DNA from: Cinnamomum chago
Lineage: Eukaryota > Streptophyta > Magnoliopsida > Laurales > Lauraceae
DNA: 64,000 nt
Assembly: GCA_038049695.1 (NCBI GenBank)
Contig: CP142451.1
Span: 12,026,001-12,090,000 of the forward strand
Reading direction: 5' to 3'
The notes beneath the pieces were generated by a model. That model ran no database searches. It worked only from the letters and a program-made list of their open reading frames with translations, and was not told the origin of the DNA. The position numbers and the translations under genes are program-made. Shown in pieces: positions 44,857 through 61,178 of the stretch (positions are counted from its first letter, which is position 1; each line of letters starts with the position of its first letter).

Positions 44857-45210
44857 GGTAATATTTAGGTGGGAACTGTTCTCACATAGGAGAATTTTTT
44901 TGTGGAGCCCAATTGTCGGCCCCATTTGGGGATGAGACAAAGGGGGATGGAAAGATCTATGTGAGACCACCCCAAGTATCAAGTTTGACTCCAAACCCAA
45001 GTCCCTAACCCTTTCATCCGTGACCCACAAGTTTAAGGGCTTCATATTCAAGAAAATATTCAACCCTCAATCAAACAGTTCAGTTCATTCGAATGTGTGC
45101 AATCCTTGGGATTAGTGACTATCAAGGGGCTCCCTATTGGTTGCTAGGTTTTGATGGGTTGCTAGTTGGATATCGCAAAAAAGTTCTCATATTCTCACTT
45201 GAATATTACC
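44857..45210. mobile_element. MITE family A, second copy, inverted relative to 14550-14877
   Basis: It begins GGTAATATT and ends AATATTACC. The subterminal parts read TTTTTTGTGGAGCCCAATTG and TATCGCAAAAAAGTTCTCAT, inverted to each other. The interior (GGGGATGAGACAAAGGGGGA, ATGTGAGACCACCCC) is the reverse complement of the family A element at 14550. Confidence 0.7.
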
Positions 45211-45234
45211 CATATATATATGGAGATGCTCCTA

Positions 45235-45354
45235 TGAGAGCATCTCTCACCTTATTATGAGATATAGGAGTGGGAGCCCTCATATTTAAGTTGTTGGAAT
45301 TAGATATCGATGTAAGGGCCCCCACCTTATCTCTTATAATAAGGTGAGAGCATA

Positions 45355-45359
<5 letters not shown>
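45235..45359. mobile_element. Small MITE, about 125 bp, with roughly 30-bp inverted ends
   Basis: CTCTCACCTTATTATGAGAT at the left and its inverted counterpart TATAATAAGGTGAGAGCATA at the right enclose about 65 bp. It lies directly next to the family A element, with an (AT)n run at 45360-45387 on its other side. Confidence 0.6.
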
Positions 45360-45387
<28 letters not shown>

Positions 45388-45390
<3 letters not shown>

Positions 45391-46360
45391 GATATAGAAT
45401 AGGTAGATTCAAAGGGCTTGAGCAAGGCTATTTTTGGATGTTGGATGGGATTGGTATAAAGAGAGCTAGAAATCATTTGGATGTAAGACGAGAATGGTAT
45501 AAAGAGGCCTAGAAATCATTTGGATATGAAAGTTGATAGTGGACTTGGCCCCTCCATATTATTAGTGATAGTGACTAAGTTGAGTCAACTCGTTGGCTCA
45601 CTCAACTGAGTCTTGGTCGAGTCATTAGTGGAAAAGGAGTTGATATAATATTTGAAAAGGGCACAATTTTTTAATTTTTTTTTTGGAAAAGAAGATTTCC
45701 CAATGTTGTATTGACCTGGCAGCCATGATAATAAATCCCGCTCGGAACGCCAGCAACTCGAGTGAGTCATATTGACTCAATGATCAGTACCAAGTTGGGT
45801 CACCTGGTCCATATCATGTATTGACAGGCAAGTCGGGATTTTATTTTCCTCTCTTTTCTCGTTATAAGTTTGGCTAGAACCTTGAGAGACCCAACTAATG
45901 TGGGACTGAACCCCGCACACGCACGTGAAAGGACCCGAGAATCAAACATTGGGCATTTATGTGAGAATGAGATGGCCAATCACGGGGCTATCCCTTCTCG
46001 ACAATGGTGTCGGTTAATTTTAATAAAGAATATTATATGTTAAGAAGGTTGTTACGATGGAGAATGACTAATTATAATCATTTGGGTAATTAAATTTATG
46101 ATGTTTCAGTTTGGGTTACCAAATCTGATTTACTATGTGATTATGGTTTGATTATATTATAGTCATGGTATGATTTTTCTAAGTCAAATTTAAGAATCCC
46201 TCTTAATTCTGCTTTAATCTTTTTTTTTCCTCTTTGCTTCTTTTAGAACTATAGATTTTTGTGATTCCATCGTTCAAAGAGACAAGGTGATGGACACGAA
46301 AAAGAACAAGCGCGGCCCTCCACAGGCAATCTCGATTCTCGATTCTTGAGGCCTAAACCT
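45388..46360. other. Intergenic, no gene seen
   Basis: Upstream region of the zinc-finger gene. TGAGTCA/TGACTCA-like words cluster at 45568-45800, but I cannot assign a function. Confidence 0.45.
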
Positions 46361-46479
46361 GTATATAAACCAACCCAACCCACACTCCATAATCACCACT
46401 CTCTCTACTATAGTCTATCCCATCTCTCCTACTCCTACCCTCCCAACTCTTTTGTCTGCACTTCCTTGTTTTATTTAAG
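46361..46479 (+). promoter_or_regulatory. TATA box and 5' UTR exon of the RanBP2-type zinc-finger gene
   Basis: GTATATAAAC at 46361-46370 is a good TATA box. A CT-rich leader follows (46395-46470) and ends at a donor AAG/GTAAGC at 46479/46480. The matching acceptor is just before the ATG at about 46969 or 46974. A leader intron of about 490 bp is therefore likely. Confidence 0.55.
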
Positions 46480-46979
46480 GTAAGCACCATAAAAATCTCC
46501 TCCTTCTCCTTCACTACCTTCCCCATTCTCTCCATTCATATACAGGCTCTCTACAAATCATGTTTGCTGCTTTGAGGTCTTTCAGGCTCCAGTTGCAAAA
46601 ATATCCATCACAGGGACAGCATGTTCAAGCACTTGGGGTTGCAAGTTTTTAGTTTTCTAGTGCAATGAACTTGTTTATACCTTAAACAATTCATCTGCAG
46701 TATTTCTTGATCTTACTTCAATCTTTTCCATCATAGGGTGTTCATTGATGAACTAATGCTGCTAATGTATATAATGAACAAGTAATTTATGGCTTCATAC
46801 AGCAAATAGATGCATTTTTTTTCTTTATTGTTTCTAATCATTTGGGTTTCTTCTTCTTAGATTTTGATCTTCATATTGAGGACCTAATAAGTGGTACAAG
46901 AGCCATATTACACTAAAAATTGAGCATTGTTATTGTTTTTTTTTTTTTTTTCTTCATTTGAATATTAAGGTCAGAGAAG

Positions 46980-47412
46980 ATGAGCAGGAAGCCAGGAGAC
47001 TGGAACTGCAGGTCATGCCAGCACTTGAACTTTAGCCGGCGAGATTCATGCCAACGGTGTGGGGAGCAAAGGTCTGGTGACAGAGGCGACTTTGGAAGCT
47101 TTGGTGGGAGGGGCAGCAGCGGCTCCTCGTTCGGGTTTAGTGGGTCTGATGTCCGGCCTGGAGACTGGTACTGCTCTGCCGGTAGCTGTGGTGCACACAA
47201 CTTTGCCAGCCGCTCAAGCTGCTTCAAGTGCGGTGCCTTCAAGGATGAGTCTGGCGGCAGCTTTGATGGTGACGGCCAACGTTCCAGAGGTGCCTTTGGC
47301 TTCTCCAGCTCCAGGGGCAGCCGCTCTTCCTGGAAATCTGGTGACTGGTATTGCTCCAGGTAATGTACTTCTTCCTGTAGTCTATCCTATCCATTTTTAG
47401 AGCAAACACCCA

Positions 47413-47503
<91 letters not shown>

Positions 47504-47918
47504 CATGGGTCTATTTTTATCTTATTTATTGATTTGTATTATCAATGCATGAACAACAAAACAAAGACGTTGGTGACTGTAGTATATATAATTCTCTTAG
47601 TTTTCTTACTATGATTTATGATCCTAGTAACCACAAGTATTAGCTATACCCAATTATAAAGTATACATTTGTTGATGGATTTTAAAGAAGGGGACTGTCT
47701 TTCTTGTTTTGCATTCTCCTTAAAAGAAAAAGAAATAGATTCGGTTTGCTTTGACCACCTTGGATGTATTTTTACCTTTTTCTGGTCAAACTTTCATGTA
47801 TCTTCTGTTTCCAGTGTTTCCTACTATTTCATCATTCTATCTCATGCAGATCCATCCAAACAATAGGAAGTTTGTTTTTGCATTAGTCATCAACTTCTCT
47901 CTCTTTTGCATTAGTCAT

Positions 47919-48003
<85 letters not shown>

Positions 48004-48152
48004 GAATAGCCTCACGGCCATTGTTATTGAGTTGTAGTGCTTGAGATAAATATCTACGTATATGTTTGGATAGGCCTGGGTGCAATGAGCACAACTTTGC
48101 GAGCAGGATGGAATGCTTCAGATGCAATGCACCTAGGGACTCTGATAACTGA
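46980..48152 (+). CDS. RanBP2-type zinc-finger protein with three fingers
   Basis: Two coding exons, 46980-47359 and 48074-48152 (GT/AG, split codon AG|G), encode 152 aa. There are three RanBP2/NZF-type zinc fingers of the form W-x-C-x(2-4)-C-x3-N-x6-C-x2-C: GDWNCRSCQHLNFSRRDSCQ with its closing RC, GDWYCSAGSCGAHNFASRSS with CFKC, and GDWYCSRPGCNEHNFASRME with CFRC. Gly/Ser-rich linkers separate them. The last finger is completed only by the second exon, which confirms the splice. Plant proteins of this build bind single-stranded RNA and are thought to act in RNA processing. The 3' UTR appears to be spliced too (donor near 48182, acceptor near 48282). The intron contains long (AG)n and (CT)n tracts. 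Confidence 0.88.
47417..47498 (+). repeat. (AG)41 microsatellite in the zinc-finger gene intron
   Basis: 82 bp of uninterrupted AG, starting about 57 bp after the splice donor. Confidence 0.97.
47934..48001 (+). repeat. (CT)n microsatellite in the same intron
   Basis: About 68 bp of CT with one CCC interruption, ending about 72 bp before the splice acceptor. It is complementary to the (AG)n tract at 47417-47498. A 36-bp direct repeat (GCATTAGTCATCAACTTCTC and onward) precedes it. Confidence 0.97.
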
Positions 48153-48399
48153 TCTTCATATTCAACACAGGCTTTCATTTTTGGGTATGACCACCTTTAC
48201 CATATCCCAATGTTATTGGATTCTTTTTTATTTGGTGTTCACATTTAGTGTCCTTGACAATTTTCATGGCTTCTGTTTTCAGGCACTGCAGTCTAAGGAG
48301 AAAGCCAAAGAGATCAGACGATCATATGATATTCCAAGTTTGTTTACTTTTTGCCCCCATCTTACCTTTTTCTTCCTGGTGCCAGCGTTCCTGTAAGGG

Positions 48400-49868
48400 T
48401 CCATGGTTGAAGACCCATATTCCAAATAGAGATCTTTTTCTCAGCATTTTGTTAGGTTTTGTAGTCTTTATCCTCTCCCTCCCCAGTTCTTAACAAATAT
48501 AGCTATGTAGTTGTGGTGATGCATATGTTCATCTGCTCTAGTGTCTTTGTATGGGTTGGAAGGGCTCCTTGCTTACTTTGAGATGCATGGCATCTTTACA
48601 AAAGCTTATGAATACCCTTCTCTTTTCTATTAATAGATATCATCTGTTTAAGATGTTTATTTTTATATTTATTTTTTCATGACTCACCCCTTTTGATGAG
48701 ATTTGTTCTCAACATCCATAATTCATATTTAGCTTTTGTGGGTGGTCCAAGGAATGTTTGACAATGCCTTTTATGTTAAAAAAAAAATGCACATATCTCC
48801 AAAGCGTTTAAAGGGTACTTGGTCATGGGCCACGCCATCAGAGCCTTGGGTTCAACCAAAGCAAGAGAAATCATAGTTCCAAGATTCAAAGAATATCTAT
48901 GAGTGGTTTCACTTGTAAAGGGTGTTGGGGAAATGAATGATGACTGCTCAAAGCATCAAAATCCTAAAAAGGAACTCACTACTAAGATAAGAATTGGATG
49001 CAATGCTTTAAAAGTACATGATTCAACAACCATTTCAAAGTTGGGTCAAATCTACCTCCTTTCTCTTTGTTGGGGTAATCTAGGATTTTCTGTAATCTCA
49101 ATGTTGTAACCCGAATATCATAATTAAGGAAGTCAAATTAACATTATGTGACAGCCATCATGTCCTTTGAGCCTGTGACACCTCTTAGACAGGCCATATA
49201 TGTTTGTTGTGGTTGCAATTTGCATATTAGCAATATGAGTAGATTATAATGGGCCAACAAAACAACAGGTGGACTGATTATACACATTTCATTTTGAGGG
49301 AGGCCATGACGACTGCAGTAGTTTTTGTTTTGTTTAATGATTATGTTATGGGGCACACATACGGCTGTACAGTCTTCAACCATTTAAACTCATTACTTAA
49401 CTTCTCCTAATATTTCATCAATCAATCAGTAGCAACAGAAGTCATCAATTTCCAACATTTTCTCAATTAAGATTAGTCTTACTAGTTCCTGTAATCCCAA
49501 ATTGGCATGGAAGGTTGGCCAACTAGAGATCTGCCTTCAGGGAATCTCATAATTTGGAAGTTGTTCACCAACGAGCACATCGCATATTGTGCTTATGTAG
49601 TCCAGCTTGCAGGGCCCACTTAGATGCACTACTATCATCAGAAGAAAGATAGATGGAAAGGTCTTTATATGGATACAATCCATCAAATTATCCTAACCAT
49701 AGATATTTTTTAGATTCAATCCAGCGATGAGTAAAATTCCTATAAACAAAAAATTGGTATCGTGCTAGACCATGGGGGCATAAAAAGGAGCTGCACTTAT
49801 CAAAGTTGAGCCCATGTAAGCCCCACGAGCCAGACAATACAAGCAGGGCAGAACTACCATGCACTCTA
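48400..49868. other. Intergenic, no gene seen
   Basis: Downstream of the zinc-finger gene; no coding motif recognised. Confidence 0.5.
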
Positions 49869-50199
49869 GCGCCAATGTTAAAAATATGGGTGGGGGCCAC
49901 CTTTGGAAAATCCAAACTCCTCCATTGCCCTAAGACTGAATATTTAAAATCTATTTCAGTGGGTCAACCGATTGATCAATTACCAGATTTCATACATAAG
50001 AGGCTCCTTCCATTTCTGCCATTAAAAAGAGGAAAGTAATGAAAGTTAATCACATATTTCAATTTTAGTTAATCCAACGGTGGCCATCCCACTAATTTGA
50101 ATAAGAATCTAACATTTGATCACTACAATGGTAATAGGGCTAACAAGAGGTTTGAATTTTCCAAAGGTGAGCTCCACCCATATTTTCAACATGGGCGCC
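49869..50199. mobile_element. Inverted-repeat element, about 330 bp, MITE-like
   Basis: GCGCCAATGTTAAAAATATG with GGTGGGGGCCACCTTTGG at the left is matched in inverted orientation by CCAAAGGTGAGCTCCACCCA and TATTTTCAACATGGGCGCC at the right, about 50 bp each. No clear target duplication was found and there is no coding capacity. Confidence 0.6.
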
Positions 50200-55338
<5,139 letters not shown>

Positions 55339-55431
55339 TATTGGGTAGGACAAAAAGCATGTGCTTCCAGTTGCAGGCACACATTAAACAAACTTGAAAC
55401 ATATTAATTTGCATGGATTCTTATATCAAGG

Positions 55432-57405
55432 TTATGCTCTTTCAACCCTGGTTTTGAATACTAGAACAAAGAGTTTTTCCATAGAGAAATACAGGAAACA
55501 ACCTGTCGAGTGTGTCACAAATGATCCGAAACTCATCCCCACGATACAATGCCAAGCAGGCCCATACGCCTTGTCAAATTCCTGTAACCATAGATTAAAA
55601 TCTATTAACTGCACAAAATTGGCTGACATTACATATAGAAAAATTAAACAAGAAGGAAAAACGTTTAGCAGATAGTTTAATGTAACATGTGATTAACTGA
55701 CTTCTCAATTATGATAATATAGATTTGTATTTCTTTTGAGTAGTTACAAAAGTTACTCATATATTGGAATGATTCCGTTCTTCCCTTTTCTTTAATAATG
55801 GAAGAAGGACATTTTGTCTTTTTTGTTCATTGGTTTTCATCTAATTTAAAACCATGGGACCATGAATACAACTCAATTATGCATAGAGTCCATGGGTTGT
55901 CAGTTGTCCTTTGTAACATGTGCCACATGGACATGATATCCTAACCGTTCATCTTGTGGGGGCCTAGTCCTGCCACTGTTGGGGAATAGTTCAGTTGTCT
56001 CATTCATTGTATAGTCGTAGTCCTAGCCCTTCAACTGGAGGACTCACTAGGAAAACAAGATTGGGGGTTGACTTTCTTGATCATCTACTCTCTCTTGTGA
56101 CTGTTCTTTGATCGGATGGCTAGGATTGCCCGTCTGGTTCCTTAAGTCTAGGGTCATTTGAAGGTAGGACCTGCAAAGTGATCAGGGTAAATGTGCACAA
56201 CTCATGTATATATAGAGTCACTGATCAAGGGCACATACTGTACGATAAGTTTGCAATTTATGATGCTTAGTGTAACTTGTCACTTCAAAAAAATGAACAG
56301 CATCTGGCATTCTAATCATCAGATCCAAGACGTCAAATTGACATTCGAAACAAAAATTAATTAACAGCTAATTATCATCTCCTTAGATAGGACTAGAAAC
56401 TCCTGATAAAACTAAATCTTGGTGAATGTCATATTCACTACCACTCCTTGTTTTTTTTTTTTTGGAGTCAATATAGGTCCAACTCCCCAACACACACACA
56501 CACACACACCCCAAATCACACTTACCATGGCCAAGGTACACACAGCCATCCACCAAGTCACGCTTAACATGGCCAAGGTACACACAGCCACCCACCAAGC
56601 CCCACTTAACATGGCCAAGGTAGATAGTTTTTGTCTATTAACTGTTAAAAGTTTTTGTCTATTAACTGTTAAAGAATGATACAAATGCATCTGAATTAGA
56701 CAACCATAGATTAATTGTTAATCTTTTTAGCTTCTGTAATGAATTAATAATCATTATCTAATTTTGTAGATTCAATCAGACAGATTTTCAAATCTCATTT
56801 TTAGTAAATTCTAAAAGGATTGTGTGTGTGTGTGTGTGTGTATTTTTATGTTATTTTTTTTTTTTTGGAGGCCAGGTCACTCAAAGTGCAATGAAGAAAA
56901 CAATCTCCCAAGAAGAAAAACAAAAGAAAAGGAAAACCACATATAACCATACTAGAGTGACTTATTTGACCTTAAAATTCAACAAACATGAAAATGTTAG
57001 AAAATTTCCATTCCCAACACACACCTTCTTCATGTTGTAGGCCATGTGCTTGGAGCTGAACTTCTCTAGGCTATCATATGTTCGTCTTGCACACCGGAAG
57101 GCGTGTGCTTGCATGGACTCCGGCATGTCAGCTGCAATCACCTTCACCTGAAGGAACATGGCCACAGACTTTACGTTCGTCTCGATGTGTGACACCGACT
57201 TCCTCCCCTCGACGATTGCCCCTCTCGACATTTCCCTTTGCATTGCTTTCCCCACTTCGCAGCGAGCTTTGGGCTTCCTAAGGCCACCATGCTGTGATAT
57301 GGACTTTGTCGCCTTCGGTTCGACGTCGGATTCCAGTGTGCGTTTTCCGAAGCCAAAGTTATAGAGACTGAAGGATCCTCTCCTTTGCTTTCCATGGGTA
57401 TCCAT
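55432..57405 (-). CDS. LC8-type dynein light chain family protein
   Basis: Two exons on the reverse strand: 57025-57405 (127 codons) and 55432-55581 (49 codons plus TAA), GT/AG, phase 0, giving 176 aa. The C-terminal half is an LC8 domain: [38 protein letters not shown], then [32 protein letters not shown] and VLVFKT. The intron falls at the KK/EFDK position used in plant LC8 genes. The first 75 or so residues ([20 protein letters not shown] onward) are basic and Ser-rich with no domain. Plants lack dynein heavy chains, so such proteins act as dimerising hubs for other partners. The usual G(S/C)SFGS position reads GMSFGS and VGGF reads TGCF, mild departures. A TTATAAG-type TATA candidate lies about 55 bp before the ATG (57450-57465, reverse strand). 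Confidence 0.85.
56526..56675. repeat. 42-bp and 23-bp tandem repeats in the dynein light chain intron
   Basis: CATGGCCAAGGTACACACAG begins at 56526 and 56568, with a partial third unit at 56610, a 42-bp period. It is followed by TTTTTGTCTATTAACTGTTA twice with a 23-bp period up to about 56675. A (CA)n run precedes them at about 56489-56508, and a (GT)n run lies at 56820-56841. Confidence 0.88.
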
Positions 57406-57479
57406 TTCTAGCCCTCTCTCCTCCTCACATGCTGCATGGTGTGGTAGTTATAAACAACTTATAAGCTGTGAAAGGTTCC

Positions 57480-60400
57480 CCTATTGAAATCATTAATGTG
57501 GGACTATTAAGTTATTGATTTGGACTGGAAGGGGTTGGATTATGATGAATAATTAGAGGAACAAACCATGTGTTTCTGTTGGCTTTGGTCAAGGTGATTC
57601 GCATGGTGGTAGACTGGTAGTGTGTGGGAGAGATTTGATAGATTTTGTTCTCCTTCCCGGGTTGTATGTGTGGGGTGGAGAGGACAATGACTGGCATTTG
57701 TTAGTCTTTGGACGGTCTGTGTGACTAGAGAGCCAGCACATGCGGACCCCACCCCTCCAAGGGCTTTATGATATGGCACCCTACTTGGGTCTAGAACAGG
57801 AACAGATGCTGACCTGTTTGACTGTGGAAGTGTGACCCTTTCTTGGTGTATCCGTGGAATCAGCATGATGTTCTAAAACCTGTGGGAGAGTTTGGGTTGC
57901 TGTGGTGGTTTTTAACCCGGTTTTGGGCCAAAAAAATGGGCTGGGTCAACTCAGACTTGGGGGTTAGCCTGGGTGATTTTAATCCTATTGATGAAATTTA
58001 TCTTATTTTGTGTACAAAAAAGGAAATTCCCTTTGATCCAATCTAGTTGAAAAAAAAAAGTTGGTCTTCTGACATTAGCATTCTGACTGAGCCCAATTCA
58101 AATTAGAGATGAAGTACTATATAGACAAAATAGTGAAAATACTCCATATTTCATCAATTGGATAAAACCCAGCCTCAATTGTCAACTGAAACTGTCAGAT
58201 TGAATGTAAATGGGTTAGGTCATTGGTGGACCCATACCCAGAGCTGGCTAGATTTTCAAGGGTGTTTTGTTAATTTTACGGGTTATGAAAACCAATTTGG
58301 TTTAAAAGGTGTGATGTATGGTAGTAAGTATGAAAATCAAGGGTATTTTGATATGGATCTGACTGGACCCAAATTTGATTGTCAGAGGGCCTGAAGAACT
58401 GATGCATCTTGATTTTCAAGTTGGAGCCTCAGTAATCAGGGAATGCACTAAATTTATATGATTTTCTCTTGTGCTCAATTTGCTCCATGTGATTATTTTC
58501 TGCAAATCTGATCATTGATCTGGTGGACCCAACACTACAGACCATACAAAATTGTCCTTCATCTCCTGTATTTTCTAGTATGACACCATATAAGAGTTAG
58601 GGTCCATCCACATTGAAGATGTGTGGGCCATCCAACGGCCACATGAGGCAACATGGCACACTGTCCATCACTAAGCACTGCAAACAGACGAAACCAGTTG
58701 ATATAGGTGGGGGTCGTCGACATGGTCATTAAACCAGGTGGGCCTATTCATCAATTGGGGTCATAAATATCAAAAAATATTAGTGGACCATAGAAACTGG
58801 AGCTACCTGATGAAATAGAACTGTCCTTTACTCAGGCCAGTTCTTAGCCACATGGTGGGGCCCCCCTTGGAGGTGGTCAAGGTGTGGCACACGAGTGACA
58901 CACCCCAAGAGAGGCACGTGAGCTGGGAAGGCCCCAAACATGCAATTAGCATAAGGGTGCATGTTGTGGGCTGCACCATTGAAAGGGGCATTAGAATTTA
59001 GATGATGAGAAGAATGTCACTAGTGGAATTAAATGGTAGTGGGGTCCAGGTGCTAGGAGCAGTGGATGCAACCTGTCATATCATCTATCAAACTACATTC
59101 AATTTGTCCATCTTATTATTGGTTCCTTCCATTTGTTTTATGTGTCATGGGAGTTTTTATGCTGCCCCCTTTGGTTGATAACTTGAATAAGGCCCATCTT
59201 TTCTTCATTTCCATCATTCATATTCAACCCAAATCTCACTTATATGAGAATAATACTGGGTTTTAGATTAAATAGAGTGTGAAAGATAGCATTAACTGTT
59301 GAATTCCACTCATTTTCATATTGATGTAGGACCAGTAGGGGAATAATTTATGAATGTCAAGATTTTGAGAAAACAAGCAAAGAATGATAGTGTCAACAAC
59401 CTCAAACCACCATAACTTTTTATTCGGGTATCGATTTGTAATGTATAAGTAGTCATTTTGAAGTCATCAACGTAGTCTATGACGTGGGCAATCCAAGACG
59501 AAAATTATGAGGTCATCTAGGAGGTGGAAATGTAGTTTTCATACAAAAGTAAAGTTGGAAGAACAAGAAAAGTAAATTAGAGTTTGGTTCGAAATTTTTT
59601 ATGTAATTAGAACTTTTACTATTTTTCATAAATTTTACTATTTTGAGAGTTAGGGTGTTGGGGTGATTGATATGTAAGATTGTTAGATTGCTATTGAAGA
59701 CCATATGAAGATTTCCCTAGTTTTTTTACTTTTTTTTTTTTAAATGGTGATGAAAGAGTTTATTGAAAATAAACATCTAGTAAGGAGGTTAGAAATAACA
59801 CAAAAAAGAGGAATGAAAAATGTGCAAGAGAGATGCAACACACCCAACCACAAAAAACAAGACACCCAATTACATAATCACTCCTACCCAAGGAACAAGC
59901 CTATCATCCCCTTGCTTGACAAGCATATCCGTTGCGGAGTTGGTGGATCTAACTAGTTTTTTTGCTTGAATCCAGAATTTTGTTATTTTGTTGAGGACAA
60001 TGTTCTTCTACTTTAATCCTTTTATGCTTTCTATGGAGCAAATGTTTTAATTTTAGTTTGAAAATCTTTACAAATTTCAGTCCCTTCTAGCTTCAAGAAT
60101 TTACCCTCTCTACTAACTTAAGATATAAGATGTGGCAGTTTCCTATCATATAAAACAAGGCTTAGAGATAACAGTCTAATCTATGACAAATGTTAAACCT
60201 GTGAAAAACTTTTCAAGCCTATAAAATGTTGATAATAGTCTAATTTAATGTTATGAAATATACAAATAAAAATCTCCCTCTCTATGTTGACAGCTCATTT
60301 CATGACTTTAGATAGGACAACTATCAACATTTAGTAAATCTTTTTCGTTATTTTAAGGCTCTAAATCCATAAGTTACCTTGTATATATATGGTATAGCTA

Positions 60401-60570
60401 GCAAGGTCCACAGACTCCTTAACCGGTAGAGTTTCTAAAAGCCAAAAGCAGAAGAGCAGAGTACACCATGGAGGATCCAAATCCATCTTTTATCAATTGG
60501 GAACCTAAATAGGTTTACCTTAGAAAATTTTTACAAATAGAAACAATTCTGGTTCCTTTGACAGCTTGCC
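57480..60570. other. Intergenic, no gene seen
   Basis: Upstream of the dynein light chain gene. No coding exon, RNA gene or element boundary recognised. Confidence 0.5.
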
Positions 60571-61178
60571 TAGGGATGTTTGGGGGGTTTACTAGTGGAG
60601 TTGGGTGAAGTAAAGATTATTTTGGAGAAATAATAAAATATAAGTGGGTTGTGATGGTATTTTATTTTTAGTTGTTTGGTGTATAATTTTTTTGACGTTT
60701 TGTATAGGAAAGCGGATTTTTTTTTATTTTTTAGTGAAGAAAGGAGGTTTCTTTTTTACTTTTTTTTTAAATTATGACAGAAAATCTGAATTAAAGTACT
60801 TATGGTTTGACATTTTTTTTAAGAAATGGGGCTTCACTTAACTCAATTAGTAGAGTTGTCAAACAAGCCATAAAACTAGTTTCGCACTTACTAGTAGGGT
60901 AAAAGTCAAGTAAAACCTCCATTTTTCAGACAAGATGTCATATCAAAAGCACTTTAATTCAAAACACTATTCAATTTTTTCAAAAAAAGTCAAAAAACAA
61001 TCACCTTTATCCACTAAAATACAAAAAAACTCCACTTTCACATTCAAAAAGGAAAAAAAATTCCATAACAAGCAACTAAAAATAAAATACCATCATAACC
61101 CACTTATATTTTATTCTTTCTTCAAAATCAACTTTACTTCACTTGACTCTATTAATAGAGTCGTCAAACTAGCCCCTA
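60571..61178. mobile_element. Foldback-type MITE, about 608 bp
   Basis: The two halves are inverted copies of each other over most of their length. For example, AATAAAATATAAGTGGGTTG and TGATGGTATTTTATTTTTAG at 60630-60670 are mirrored by TAAAAATAAAATACCATCAT and AACCCACTTATATTTTATTC at 61077-61116. ACTCAATTAGTAGAGTTGTC and ACTCTATTAATAGAGTCGTC occur on the two arms. The ends are TAGGGATGTTTGG and the inverse of TAGGGGCTAGTTTG. No clear target duplication. No transposase. Confidence 0.8.
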
